Below are positions 24,482 through 33,352 of a DNA stretch of 56,723 bases, one piece after another. A program made the translations under genes and the position numbers. Location: assembly GCA_902596325.1 (NCBI GenBank), contig CACJTN010000006.1:1-56723 (forward strand), given 5' to 3'. The stretch is from an uncultured Pelagibacteraceae bacterium (GTDB lineage Bacteria > Pseudomonadota > Alphaproteobacteria > Pelagibacterales > Pelagibacteraceae). The stretch's first letter is position 1, and each line of letters begins with the position of its first letter. Below the pieces are notes generated by a model that searched no databases, had not been told where the DNA came from, and saw only the letters and a list, made by a program, of their open reading frames with translations.

Positions 24482-25768
24482 ATGGGAATAAAGTATTTAA
24501 AAAAATCACCGAAACAACCCTCTACTGACGATGTAAAGACAAGAGAAATAGTTCAAAAGCTTCTAAGTGAACTTGAAAAATCAAGAGAAGAAGGGTGCAA
24601 GGAGTTAACAAAAAAATTTGATAAATACGATGGAGATATAATAGTTTCAAAAGAAAAAATTAATGAAATAAGCAATACTTTAGATCAAAAAACAAAAGAT
24701 GATATAAAATTTTCTTATGACAGAGTTAAAAAATTTGCTGAAGCACAACTTAAAAACTACGGTCAAGATTTTGAAGTTGAACTTTCAAAAGGTTTATATG
24801 CTGGTCAAAAATTAATTCCTGTAAATACTGCTGGATGCTATATACCTGGAGGTAGATACGCGCATATAGCCTCAGCTGTAATGAGTGTTACAACCGCAAA
24901 AGTTGCAGGTGTTAAAAATATTATTGCATGTAGCCCACCAAAAGATGGGGTCGGTGCGAATCCTTCTGTTATTTATACTGCTAATCTATGTGGAGCGGAT
25001 AAAATATTAAATCTAGGTGGTGTGCCAGCAATTGCTGCAATGACATATGGTATGTTTGGAAATGAACCGGCAGATATGTTGGTTGGTCCTGGAAATCAGT
25101 TTGTAGCAGAAGCAAAAAGAATTTTATTTGGAAAAGTAGGTATAGATTTATTTGCCGGACCTACTGAAATTGCAGTAATAGCGGATGAAACAGCAGATCC
25201 AGAAATTGTTGCTGTTGATTTAGTTGGACAAGCTGAACATGGATATAATTCTCCAGCTTGGCTTTATACCACAAGTAAAAAACTTGCAGATGATGTAATG
25301 AAAAGAGTTCCAGAATTAATATCAGAATTACCTGAGCTACCAAGAACTAGTGCTGAAGCTGCATGGAGAGATTACGGAGAAGTAATACTATGTGAAAACG
25401 ATGAGGATATGGCCAAGATAAGTGATGAATACGCTCCAGAACATTTAGAAGTACAAACTAAAAATGACAAATGGTTTCACGAAAGATTAAAAAATTATGG
25501 ATCATTATTTATTGGAGAAGAAACCACTGTAGCTTATGGTGATAAATGCTCAGGAACAAATCATATTTTGCCAACCAAAGGTGCTGGAAAATATACTGGT
25601 GGTTTATTCGTTGGAAAATTTATTAAAACCTTGAGTTTCCAAAGGATGACTAAAGAATCTACTAAAGAGGTTGGTTCTGCTGCCGCAAGAATTTCAAGAT
25701 ATGAAGGTATGGAAGCCCATGCCCGAACAGGTGATGTAAGGTTAAGAAAATACGGTTTTTCAAATTAA
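24482..25768 (+). CDS. Histidinol dehydrogenase homologue, HpsN (sulfopropanediol 3-dehydrogenase)-like
   Basis: 428 residues, a zinc/NAD histidinol-dehydrogenase fold. Metal-site residues are visible as GQAEHG, YGDKCSGTNHILP and EGMEAHARTGD. Several segments (YLKKSPKQP start, GGRYAHIASAVMSVTTAK, HGYNSPAWLYTT, ETTVAYGDK) resemble HpsN-type enzymes. HpsN oxidises 2,3-dihydroxypropane-1-sulfonate. True HisD usually sits in a his operon and has different sequence around these sites. It follows pta closely. HisD function cannot be fully excluded without finding another hisD in the genome. Confidence 0.82.
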   Translation: MGIKYLKKSPKQPSTDDVKTREIVQKLLSELEKSREEGCKELTKKFDKYDGDIIVSKEKINEISNTLDQKTKDDIKFSYDRVKKFAEAQLKNYGQDFEVELSKGLYAGQKLIPVNTAGCYIPGGRYAHIASAVMSVTTAKVAGVKNIIACSPPKDGVGANPSVIYTANLCGADKILNLGGVPAIAAMTYGMFGNEPADMLVGPGNQFVAEAKRILFGKVGIDLFAGPTEIAVIADETADPEIVAVDLVGQAEHGYNSPAWLYTTSKKLADDVMKRVPELISELPELPRTSAEAAWRDYGEVILCENDEDMAKISDEYAPEHLEVQTKNDKWFHERLKNYGSLFIGEETTVAYGDKCSGTNHILPTKGAGKYTGGLFVGKFIKTLSFQRMTKESTKEVGSAAARISRYEGMEAHARTGDVRLRKYGFSN

Positions 25769-26374
25769 ATCTATTATATCCATAAACACATAACTAGACA
25801 AAACTGTCATAAATATAATAATAAAAAAATTTATTGTTTTCCATGTATTTGAATTAATTAAGTTGCTAGAAAAATATTTTGCAAGATATCCCAACGTAAA
25901 AAAAAATAAAAAAGATGCAATAGAAGCACCAAAACCAAATAGATATTTATTGGCAATTAAAAAATTTTTTGAAAAATTTCCTAAAAAAAAAACTGTATCG
26001 GAATAAACATGAGGATTTAAATAGGTAAATCCAAGAGTTTTGATTACTATTGATTTAAAATTTAAATTTCTATCCTCAAAGTTAATATTATTTTTTTTAT
26101 ACAAAGAAATTACTTTGTTATAAATAAAGTAAATCAAAAAAATGAATAATAAAATATTAAAAGTAAGCTCTACATTTTTCGTAAAATATATTTTTAAATA
26201 TTCAAATAAAAAAATACCTAAAAAAATTAAAATAAAATCTGATAAAGAGCAAATTAAACAAACAATAAATACATATTTTTTTTTAAGTCCCTGCTCTATT
26301 ACAAATATATTTTGTGCTCCAATGGCTAAAATTAAACTTATACCAGTAAAAAATCCAAGTAATAAAAAACTCAT
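25760..26374 (-). CDS. LysE/ArgO-family amino acid exporter
   Basis: 204 residues and six hydrophobic helices; the start GFFTGISLILAIGAQNIFVIEQGL is the family hallmark. The family exports basic amino acids or related metabolites. A longer frame extends upstream, but the ATG at 26374 overlaps the preceding MFS stop (ATGA) and gives the usual length, so it is chosen. It converges on the HpsN-like gene with a 9-base overlap. Substrate not assigned. Confidence 0.87.
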   Translation of the reverse strand: MSFLLLGFFTGISLILAIGAQNIFVIEQGLKKKYVFIVCLICSLSDFILIFLGIFLFEYLKIYFTKNVELTFNILLFIFLIYFIYNKVISLYKKNNINFEDRNLNFKSIVIKTLGFTYLNPHVYSDTVFFLGNFSKNFLIANKYLFGFGASIASFLFFFTLGYLAKYFSSNLINSNTWKTINFFIIIFMTVLSSYVFMDIIDLI

Positions 26375-27534
26375 TTTTTGCTTAAAAGATCTGCTCTTAA
26401 TGTGATTAATATAATTACAATAATTAAAGGTATACAAATTAAATTCATTATTTTCCAATTTGTTAAAACTATTAAAACACCTGCAGATAAACTTCCTAAT
26501 GCATGAACAGAATAGACTACAAAATCATTAAAGCCTTGAGCTCTATATTTTTCTTCCTCATTGTATGTTAAAACTAATAAACTTGTTCCAGATATAAACA
26601 AAAAATTCCACCCAAAACCTAGAAAGATAAGCGCAATCATATAATTTAAAAATGACTGATCAAATAGACTTATTATTACTGTTATGCAGTATAGACCTAC
26701 CCCAACATACATCATCTTTGAATGACCAATTTTTTTAACTAAATTACCAGCAATTAATGAAGGTAAAAACATACAGGCAACATGAATTTGTATAACTATA
26801 CTTGTCTTGTTTAAGCTAATCCCCTCCATTACATGCATACTTAACGGGGTTCCTGTCATCAAAAAAGTCATAATAGCGTAACCAAACGCTGAAGATATAA
26901 CAGCTTGCAAAAACCTTGGTTGAGAAACAAGTTCTAAATAACTTCTACCAGAATATTTAATTGATATTTCTATTTTTGAAGTATTTTTATAAAAGAGAAA
27001 GAAAATTGTTGGCAAGAAAGTTAATGCAGCTAGAGATAAATAAGATCCTACATACATATGATTGCTAAACATATCTTTAGAAAAATTTGCAATACTTGGA
27101 CCTATAAAGGCTGAAACAATTCCTCCGAGTAAAATTATTGAAATAGCACGAGGTACTTTATCTTTGTTAACACTTTCAGCAGCCGCGAAACGATATTGAT
27201 GTGTAAAAGCCATGCCCATACCCAAAAAAAAATTAACGAAACAATAAAGAGAAAAGCTTTGAATAAAGATTGAGTAAGCAGCTAAAATAGATACTGATGT
27301 ATTTCCAACTGAAGCAACTATGAAACCAACTTTTCTACCTGTTATGCTCATCAATTTAGATGCAATGACTGCTCCAATTGCAATTCCAACGACAGAAATA
27401 GACATTGGCAGAGTTGATAAAGATTTTAATGGACTAATCTGTGACCCAATTATCCCACTTAGAAAAACAGTAACGGGTGCAGCAGTAAAACTGAAAATTT
27501 GGCTTAAAGTTAATACGACTAAATTACTATTCAT
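26371..27534 (-). CDS. Major facilitator superfamily transporter
   Basis: 387 residues and about twelve hydrophobic helices. GFIVASVGNTSVSILAAY and GRKVG after helix 2 fit the conserved MFS loop; LGMGMAFTHQYRFAAAESV is another typical region. No substrate can be inferred. It is coupled to the downstream exporter by a 4-base overlap, so the two exporters form one unit. The 84-base spacer upstream separates it from a divergent racemase gene. Confidence 0.87.
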   Translation of the reverse strand: MNSNLVVLTLSQIFSFTAAPVTVFLSGIIGSQISPLKSLSTLPMSISVVGIAIGAVIASKLMSITGRKVGFIVASVGNTSVSILAAYSIFIQSFSLYCFVNFFLGMGMAFTHQYRFAAAESVNKDKVPRAISIILLGGIVSAFIGPSIANFSKDMFSNHMYVGSYLSLAALTFLPTIFFLFYKNTSKIEISIKYSGRSYLELVSQPRFLQAVISSAFGYAIMTFLMTGTPLSMHVMEGISLNKTSIVIQIHVACMFLPSLIAGNLVKKIGHSKMMYVGVGLYCITVIISLFDQSFLNYMIALIFLGFGWNFLFISGTSLLVLTYNEEEKYRAQGFNDFVVYSVHALGSLSAGVLIVLTNWKIMNLICIPLIIVIILITLRADLLSKK

Positions 27535-27618
27535 AAATTACATTAATACTTTTGGTGGATATAATCATTGATTTTCTTATCAATTAATTAGATAACAATA
27601 ACAAATACACTTGGGAAA

Positions 27619-28311
27619 ATGATTGGAATTTTAGGAGGAATGGGAACTAGAGCAGGATTAGACTTCTGCAATAAATTAGCGAAATTAAACGTAGGTAAGA
27701 CAGATCAGAAATATCCCCTCTTTCTATTATACAACAAATCAAATATTCCAAAAAGGCCTGAAAATTTAAATAGATATAATTACGTTTTAAAAAGCCTTAT
27801 TAAAGGATGTAACTTATTAAAAAAAAATAAATGTAAATTTATTGTAATGCCCTGCAATACAGCACATCACTGGCATGAAGATTTACAAAAAAAAATTAAA
27901 ATTCCAATTATAAGCATGCCAAAAGAAGTGTATTTACACACAAAAAAAACGTGTAAAAAAAATTCAAAAATCGGGATTCTTTGTACAGAAGCAACCTTAA
28001 AAACTAAAGTTTATAGTAAATATTTTAATAAACATTTTAATTTAGTCAGTCCAAGCAAGTCCCTACAAATTAGTTCGGTAAATAAAGCTATTAGACTTGT
28101 AAAAACAGGTAAAGTAAAAGAAGCTGAAAAAGCGATTAAACCAGCAATAAATCATTTGATAAAAATTAATTGTAAAAAAATAATTTTAGGTTGTACTGAA
28201 CTTCCAATTGCAATATTTGCTTACAAATCGTTTAAAAAAATTAAAAAATCTAAAACTTTTATTGATCCTAATTTATTATTAGCAAGTGTTTCAATGAAAA
28301 AATATAAATAA
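27619..28311 (+). CDS. Aspartate/glutamate racemase family protein
   Basis: 230 residues. The start IGILGGMGTRAG and the two Cys-containing active-site motifs PCNTAHHW and LGCTELP match the Asp/Glu/hydantoin racemase family, which uses two Cys as acid-base pair. It probably makes D-aspartate or D-glutamate. It lies alone between a divergent MFS gene and a convergent methyltransferase. The length is normal and no frame defects were seen. Confidence 0.9.
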   Translation: MIGILGGMGTRAGLDFCNKLAKLNVGKTDQKYPLFLLYNKSNIPKRPENLNRYNYVLKSLIKGCNLLKKNKCKFIVMPCNTAHHWHEDLQKKIKIPIISMPKEVYLHTKKTCKKNSKIGILCTEATLKTKVYSKYFNKHFNLVSPSKSLQISSVNKAIRLVKTGKVKEAEKAIKPAINHLIKINCKKIILGCTELPIAIFAYKSFKKIKKSKTFIDPNLLLASVSMKKYK

Positions 28312-28316
28312 ACTAA

Positions 28317-28901
28317 TTAAATTTTTTTGTTTACTACAAAATAGAGTTTTCTTGGAAATGTCCCCTCTTCAAAACTTTCAATTTTTAAATTTTTAAAGCC
28401 ATCAGTTAATTGATTTATTTTTATTTTGTTAAAAAAGTGTACTATAAATCCATCATTTTCGTACATGTCCTCCCCTCTATGAATTCCATTTTTATAATCA
28501 CCATCATGTTCATTTCTTACAGTATAAATATTTAAACCATCAGGTTTTAATATTCTGCAGATTTCTCTATTAAGGTTGAATAAATTTTGATTACTTAATG
28601 CCATACAATATAGCATGTGTGAGAAACACCCATCAATTGAGTTGTCCTCAAATGGCAGTTTTTGTCTAACATCAAATACTTTAGTTTTAATATTTTTGAG
28701 TTTATCTTTATTAATTTTTTTATTAATTATATTTATGCCTGACTGGCTATAATCTAATGAAGTAACAGAAAGATTATTTATAGAGAAATAAATACTATCT
28801 CTTCCTAGTCCGGCTCCTAGTTCAACCACGGTATTAATGTTATTCTCTTGAAAAATTTTTAAAGATTTTTTTGCCGGTTCGCTTGCGTCTAAACCGAACA
28901 T
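28317..28901 (-). CDS. Class I SAM-dependent methyltransferase
   Basis: 194 residues from ATG. SAM motif I VVELGAGLGRDSIYF is near residue 28, followed by VTSLDYSQSGINI (motif II) and the DNSIDGCFSHMLYC region (motif IV-like). The frame continues upstream of the ATG with residues DQQSQHWEKNFSNKPE, a plausible extra N terminus, but no ATG/GTG/TTG start is there. It sits 67 bases downstream of the peroxiredoxin gene. Substrate unknown. The start is uncertain. Confidence 0.8.
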   Translation of the reverse strand: MFGLDASEPAKKSLKIFQENNINTVVELGAGLGRDSIYFSINNLSVTSLDYSQSGINIINKKINKDKLKNIKTKVFDVRQKLPFEDNSIDGCFSHMLYCMALSNQNLFNLNREICRILKPDGLNIYTVRNEHDGDYKNGIHRGEDMYENDGFIVHFFNKIKINQLTDGFKNLKIESFEEGTFPRKLYFVVNKKI

Positions 28902-28968
28902 CTCAGGCTTATTTGAGAAGTTTTTTTCCCAATGCTGAGATTGTTGGTCTAATAATTTAGTATCTAAC

Positions 28969-29631
28969 TTACTTTTGTGGGTCAGGTACTTTTCTTAAAT
29001 ACGGCTTAATTGTTTCCCAGCCATTAGGATATATTTTTTTAGCTTCCTCATTTGTTACTTTAGGAACAATTATTACGTCTTCGCCTGGTTTCCAATCTGC
29101 AGGAGTTGCTATTTTGTGTTTAGCTGTTCTTTGCATAGAGTCTATAGCTCTTAAAATTTCACCAAAATTTCTTCCAGTTGTCATTGGATAAGTTAGAAAT
29201 AGACCGATTCTTTTGTCAGGTCTTACAATATATACTGTTCTCACAGTTTCGTTATCAACAGCTGTTCTTCCCATTGAAGAAGTTCCAGCATCGCCTTCCA
29301 ACATATTGTATAATTTAGCTACTTCTAATTTTTCATCTGCAACAATTGGGTAGTCTGGCTTCATACCACACACATCTGTTATGTCTTCTAACCATTTTTC
29401 ATGATCAGACACGGGGTCAACTGATAAACCCATAACTTTTACATTTCTTGCATCAAAATCTGGTTTCATTCTTGCTAAAGCTCCTAATTCTGTTGTGCAA
29501 ACGGGTGTAAAATCTTTTGGGTGTGAAAATAAGACTCCCCAACTGTCTCCCAACCATTCATGGAACTTTATCTCTCCCATTTGGGTTTGTGCTGTAAAAT
29601 CTGGCGCAACACTATTAATTTTTAATGTCAT
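28969..29631 (-). CDS. 1-Cys peroxiredoxin (Prx6/AhpC-TSA family)
   Basis: 220 residues. The peroxidatic Cys is in the FSHPKDFTPVCTTELG motif (Cys near residue 45), and the Prx6-type C-terminal domain follows (IRAIDSMQRTAKHKIATPADWKPGED). It reduces hydroperoxides with a thiol partner. It is adjacent to a sulfur block (persulfide dioxygenase-like protein, Cys-rich peptide, cysE, cysK). This suggests shared thiol stress functions, although it is on the opposite strand. Confidence 0.93.
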   Translation of the reverse strand: MTLKINSVAPDFTAQTQMGEIKFHEWLGDSWGVLFSHPKDFTPVCTTELGALARMKPDFDARNVKVMGLSVDPVSDHEKWLEDITDVCGMKPDYPIVADEKLEVAKLYNMLEGDAGTSSMGRTAVDNETVRTVYIVRPDKRIGLFLTYPMTTGRNFGEILRAIDSMQRTAKHKIATPADWKPGEDVIIVPKVTNEEAKKIYPNGWETIKPYLRKVPDPQK

Positions 29632-29706
29632 TTATGTCTCCTTTTTTAAATTAAATTATATGCAAGATTGATTTGCTATGCAATTTTTTATAATGTTAAT
29701 AAATAT

Positions 29707-30399
29707 ATGATATTTAATCAATTATTTGATGAAAAATCTTCAACCTACACTTATATTATTTCTAGTGGAGAGGGTCGTGAAGCTTTAATTATAGACCCAG
29801 TTATTGAACACACTGAGGAGTATCTTAAAATTTTGGAAAATCTCAAACTAAAATTAGTGAAAGTTATTGATACACATATTCATGCTGACCATATAACGGC
29901 ACTAAATGAGTTAAATAAAAGGACAAGCTGTGCAAGAATTATGGGAGAGAACTCAAAATCAGAGGTAATAGATTTAAAAATAAAAGATAATGAAAAAATT
30001 AAAATAGAAAATATTGAACTTAAAGCAATGTATACCCCGGGTCATACTGATTGTTCTTATAGTTATCTGATGAATGATAGAGTTTTCACAGGAGATACAT
30101 TATTAATTAATGGTACAGGTAGAACAGATTTTCAAAATGGAAGCTCATATGATGCTTATGATTCACTTTTTAACAAACTATTAAAACTTCCTGAAAATAC
30201 TCTTGTATACCCAGCGCACGATTATAATGGGAAAAAATTCTCAACAATTGAAAATGAAAAAAATAATAATCCTAGATTACAAGTAAAATCTAAAGAAGAA
30301 TATGCAGAAATAATGCAAAATCTTAATTTAGCTAATCCAAAAATGATGGATATTGCTGTACCTGCTAATGTTAAGGGACTTACTTTAGACCAAATCTAG
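29707..30399 (+). CDS. ETHE1-like persulfide dioxygenase/MBL-fold hydrolase
   Basis: 230 residues, metallo-beta-lactamase fold. Metal motif THIHADHIT, GHTDCSYSY, FTGDTLLINGTGRTDFQNGS and a final PAHDYNG are the ETHE1/blh type. ETHE1 oxidises glutathione persulfide to sulfite. The ATG at 29707 is chosen over the upstream frame because it starts the conserved IFNQLFDEKSSTYTYII. It is divergent from the peroxiredoxin and immediately upstream of a Cys-rich peptide and cysE. A glyoxalase II role is less likely. Confidence 0.87.
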   Translation: MIFNQLFDEKSSTYTYIISSGEGREALIIDPVIEHTEEYLKILENLKLKLVKVIDTHIHADHITALNELNKRTSCARIMGENSKSEVIDLKIKDNEKIKIENIELKAMYTPGHTDCSYSYLMNDRVFTGDTLLINGTGRTDFQNGSSYDAYDSLFNKLLKLPENTLVYPAHDYNGKKFSTIENEKNNNPRLQVKSKEEYAEIMQNLNLANPKMMDIAVPANVKGLTLDQI

Positions 30400-30446
30400 T
30401 TAAAATTATAAGTTGTATTTAAAAATATTATAATTATATATTCCTC

Positions 30447-30566
30447 ATGGTTTGCAATAATCAAAAATGTAAATGTAAAAATTGCACTAATGATAAGTGT
30501 GCTTGTGAACATAACGATAATTGTGTTTGTAAATCAAAATCCGATTGTTGTTGTTGTAACGACTAA
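30447..30566 (+). CDS. Metallothionein-like 39-residue Cys-rich peptide
   Basis: A short frame ATG 30447 to TAA 30564-30566 encodes 39 residues with 12 Cys: C3, C8, C10, C13, C18, C20, C26, C28 and C34-C37. CxC pairs and a terminal CCCC run are typical of metallothioneins. The peptide is rich in Lys, Asn and Asp and has no aromatic residue. It sits in the 198-base spacer between the persulfide dioxygenase-like gene and cysE. No strong Shine-Dalgarno is visible, and there is no matching named family I can assign. Metal binding is inferred. Confidence 0.6.
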   Translation: MVCNNQKCKCKNCTNDKCACEHNDNCVCKSKSDCCCCND

Positions 30567-30597
30567 AATTAAATTTAATTAAATCTATTAAATAATT

Positions 30598-31182
30598 ATG
30601 AATGAATTTTTAGAATCTATAATAAAAAGAGATCCAGCTGCTAAGTCAAAACTATCTGTGATACTAACTTATCCAGGTGCAAAAGCAGTGTTCATGCATA
30701 AAATTGCAAATTTTTTTGCAGTTGCAAAGTTTGATTTGATAGCACGAATAGTATCTCAATTTTCAAGATTTATGACTGGAATTGAAATTCATCCAAAAGC
30801 TAAAATTGGAAAAAATTTATTTATTGATCATGGTATGGGGGTTGTAATTGGAGAAACATCAGATATTGGGGATAATGTAACAATTTATCATAACGTAACT
30901 CTTGGAGGAATTTCACCTAGTATAAATTCTGAAAATCAAAGGGAAACTAAAAGACACCCTACTCTTCATGATTATGTTGTTGTTGGTTCTGGAGCTCAAG
31001 TACTTGGACCTATTGTAGTTGGGAAGAATGCTAAAATTGGAGCAAATGCTGTAGTGACTAAGAATGTTCCAGAAAATGGAGTTATGGTCGGAATCCCAGC
31101 AAGAAATGTTGGAACAGCCACTGAAGAATTTAAACCTTATGGTATAAGTGACGAGGAAAAAAATGAAGAATTTTCAGAATAA
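30598..31182 (+). CDS. cysE: Serine acetyltransferase
   Basis: Makes O-acetylserine for cysteine synthesis. 194 residues, left-handed hexapeptide-repeat acyltransferase. [41 protein letters not shown] and KRHPTLHD are diagnostic CysE motifs, and the end holds [22 protein letters not shown]. It is short compared with ~270-residue enteric CysE and lacks the long N-terminal helical part. It overlaps the start of cysK by 20 bases, so the pair is coupled and likely forms the cysteine synthase complex. Confidence 0.93.
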   Translation: MNEFLESIIKRDPAAKSKLSVILTYPGAKAVFMHKIANFFAVAKFDLIARIVSQFSRFMTGIEIHPKAKIGKNLFIDHGMGVVIGETSDIGDNVTIYHNVTLGGISPSINSENQRETKRHPTLHDYVVVGSGAQVLGPIVVGKNAKIGANAVVTKNVPENGVMVGIPARNVGTATEEFKPYGISDEEKNEEFSE

Positions 31183-32164
31183 TTTTGTTTCAGGAATTGG
31201 AAATACACCTTTAATTAAATTAAGGGCTGCATCTGAAGTAACGGGATGTAATATTTATGGTAAAGCTGAATATCTTAATCCAGGGGGATCAGTAAAAGAT
31301 AGGGCAGCGTTAGCTTTGATAAAAGATGCCGAGGAGAAAAAATTAATTTCTAAGGGTGGTACTATTGTTGAGGGCACAGCTGGCAATACTGGAATTGGAC
31401 TTTGTCTTATTGGAAATTCAGTAGGTTATAAAACAGTAATTGTTATGAATGATAATCAAACACAAGAAAAAAAGGATATGCTAAAAAACATGGGCGCTGA
31501 GTTAAAATTAGTTCCTCCTAAACCATACAAAGATGATGGTAATTATGTAAAGGTTGCAGGTAGACTTGCTGATGAACTTAAATCATCAAACAATCATGGA
31601 GTAGTTTGGGCTAATCAATTTGATAATACTGCTAATCTAAAAGGACACTATGAAAGTACAGGTCCTGAAATCTGGGACCAAACAGACGGAAAAGTTGATG
31701 GGTTTGTTTGTGCATCTGGAACTGGTGGAACAATAGCTGGAGTGAGCTCATATTTAAAAGAAAAAAATAAAGATGTTAAAATTTATTTATCTGATCCAAC
31801 AGGTTCTTCTCTCTATAACTATATAGAAAATGGCGAACTTAAAAGCGAGGGAGGATCAATAACAGAGGGGATTGGATCAAGTAGAGTTACAGCAAATTTT
31901 GCGGAAGCTAAAATCGACGGTGCTTTTTCCATAAGCGATAATGAGTCTTTGCCTGTTTTATTTGATTTAATTGAAAATGAAGGTTTAAGTCTTGGAACAA
32001 GTTGTGGAGTAAATATTGCTGGTGCAATTAGATTAGGTAAAATATTAGGACCAGGTAAAACAATTGTAACAATCCTTTGCGATAAATCAGACAAATACAA
32101 CTCTAAGATGTTTAATAAGAAATTTTTATTGGAAAAAGGGCTTCCCGTACCTAGTTGGATATAA
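31163..32164 (+). CDS. cysK: Cysteine synthase A (O-acetylserine sulfhydrylase)
   Basis: PLP enzyme combining O-acetylserine with sulfide to give cysteine. 333 residues. GNTPLIKL start, PLP-Lys motif [23 protein letters not shown] and [14 protein letters not shown] are all family hallmarks. The GTG frame at 31148 is less likely than the ATG at 31163. It is coupled to cysE by overlap. In a SAR11-like cell that relies on reduced sulfur this pair would capture sulfide; the persulfide dioxygenase next door could compete for it. Confidence 0.94.
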   Translation: MKNFQNNFVSGIGNTPLIKLRAASEVTGCNIYGKAEYLNPGGSVKDRAALALIKDAEEKKLISKGGTIVEGTAGNTGIGLCLIGNSVGYKTVIVMNDNQTQEKKDMLKNMGAELKLVPPKPYKDDGNYVKVAGRLADELKSSNNHGVVWANQFDNTANLKGHYESTGPEIWDQTDGKVDGFVCASGTGGTIAGVSSYLKEKNKDVKIYLSDPTGSSLYNYIENGELKSEGGSITEGIGSSRVTANFAEAKIDGAFSISDNESLPVLFDLIENEGLSLGTSCGVNIAGAIRLGKILGPGKTIVTILCDKSDKYNSKMFNKKFLLEKGLPVPSWI

Positions 32165-32181
32165 AAAACCACATACCAGCA

Positions 32182-32210
32182 TTGTCATAAAACGTTTACA
32201 TTTCTAAGAT
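32182..32210 (+). promoter_or_regulatory. Candidate sigma-70-type promoter of the small-protein run
   Basis: TTGTCA at 32182-32187, a 17-base spacer and TAAGAT at 32205-32210 lie 35 bases before the first small gene, which has an AAAGGA ribosome site. The -35 is near consensus and the -10 matches 4 of 6. This fits the first gene of a strongly translated unit, but AT-rich sequence makes chance hits common. It has no experimental support. Confidence 0.4.
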
Positions 32211-32244
32211 ATATTTAAATAAATTTAATTTAGAAAGGATTATT

Positions 32245-32529
32245 ATGAAAGATTATTTAGCAACTCACGTTTTTAAATCTGAGGAAATGAAAAAAAAATT
32301 TTACGAAGTTGTAGGTTCAACATCTCCAGAAGATCTTAAAAAAGGCGTAAATGGGGAAAAAGCGGTATGTCACATGACAATGATGTGTGCAGGTGACTCT
32401 ATGAATATGTATTGTAAGTGGCAAGCAGAAAGCCCGCAAGCTATTATAGATCAGTTGGGAGACATGAATAACTTTTTTGACACTACTTCAGAGGAGTGTT
32501 CTCAGGTCATGGATTTTTCAAAAATGTAA
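32245..32529 (+). CDS. Small conserved-looking protein of 94 residues (first of the small-gene run)
   Basis: No named family recognised. It is soluble, with no signal peptide. An N-terminal strand YLATHVF is followed by a helix SEEMKKKFYEVV, then strand CHMTMMC and CKWQAE. This is a pattern like ferredoxin-fold alpha/beta-barrel (DUF4242-like) proteins that dimerise. Cys residues are at C42, C48, C57 and C84. An AAAGGA site precedes the ATG. It is the first of thirteen same-strand small genes, so co-transcription is likely. Confidence 0.7.
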   Translation: MKDYLATHVFKSEEMKKKFYEVVGSTSPEDLKKGVNGEKAVCHMTMMCAGDSMNMYCKWQAESPQAIIDQLGDMNNFFDTTSEECSQVMDFSKM

Positions 32530-32553
32530 ATTAATATTGTAAGGAGAATAAAT

Positions 32554-32934
32554 ATGGAAGCAAAAGATATTGTAAAAAAAGGTTACGAATGTTTCGGAAA
32601 AGGTGACATGGAAGGTTTAATGTCTCTTATTCATGATGACATTGAATGGACTTTTCCTGGAAAGGAGGGTGTTCACCCACTATCAGGTATACATAAAGGT
32701 AAAGAAAATTATGTAAAAGCATTGTCAAAAATTCCAGGGATATGGTCTAACTTTCATGTTAAACCTGATTGGATGATTAGCGAAGGTAATAAAGTTTTTG
32801 TAAAAGTCGATGCATCAGCGGATGGAATGGAAAATACAATCTTTGGTCATTATCATGAGGTTCAAGATGGAAAGTTAATTAAATTTATTACATTTGACGA
32901 TACTTTAAGTATGGCAAATGCAATGAAAAAATAA
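32554..32934 (+). CDS. SnoaL-like small protein A
   Basis: 126 residues, SnoaL/NTF2-like cone fold. The block FGKGDMEGLMSLIHDDIEWTFPGKEGVHPLSG followed by HKGKENYVKALSKIPGIW is typical. No catalytic set can be assigned. The next protein repeats almost the same layout, so these are tandem duplicates. A strong AAGGAG site precedes the ATG. SnoaL/NTF2 folds bind small hydrophobic ligands or act as isomerases/epimerases; function here is unknown. Confidence 0.85.
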   Translation: MEAKDIVKKGYECFGKGDMEGLMSLIHDDIEWTFPGKEGVHPLSGIHKGKENYVKALSKIPGIWSNFHVKPDWMISEGNKVFVKVDASADGMENTIFGHYHEVQDGKLIKFITFDDTLSMANAMKK

Positions 32935-32944
32935 GGAGTTAAAA

Positions 32945-33328
32945 ATGGATGTTAAAGAACAAACAAGAAAAGCATATGAGCTTTTTACTAAAGGTGATAT
33001 GGAAACTTTTTTCAATGAAATGATTGATGATAATATTGTATGGACATTTCCAGGCAAAGAAGGTGTTCATCCATTATCAGGGGTGCACAAAGGTAAACAA
33101 GCTATGATGGCTGCGATGTCAAAAATTCCAGCAATCTGGCCAAATTTTCATTTAAAAATTTTAGACATGATCAGTGAGGGTAACAAAGTATTTGTTAGAG
33201 TTCACGCAACCGCTGATAATATGGATACTATATTTGGTCATTATTTTGAATCAAGTGATGAGGGAAAAACTAAAGTCATGATGACTTTTGATGACACTCT
33301 AAGCATGTTTAATGCGATGAAAAAATAA
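32945..33328 (+). CDS. SnoaL-like small protein B
   Basis: 127 residues. WTFPGKEGVHPLSGVHKGK and MISEGNKVFVRV are identical or nearly so to protein A, as is the end FDDTLSMFNAMKK. The two proteins share about half their residues by eye. The gene starts 11 bases after the first, with AAGGAG before its ATG. A third NTF2-like member lies at 35085 with a weaker match. Duplication followed by divergence is the simplest explanation; ligand unknown. Confidence 0.87.
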   Translation: MDVKEQTRKAYELFTKGDMETFFNEMIDDNIVWTFPGKEGVHPLSGVHKGKQAMMAAMSKIPAIWPNFHLKILDMISEGNKVFVRVHATADNMDTIFGHYFESSDEGKTKVMMTFDDTLSMFNAMKK

Positions 33329-33352
33329 ATAATTTTTTATAAGGAGAAAAGA

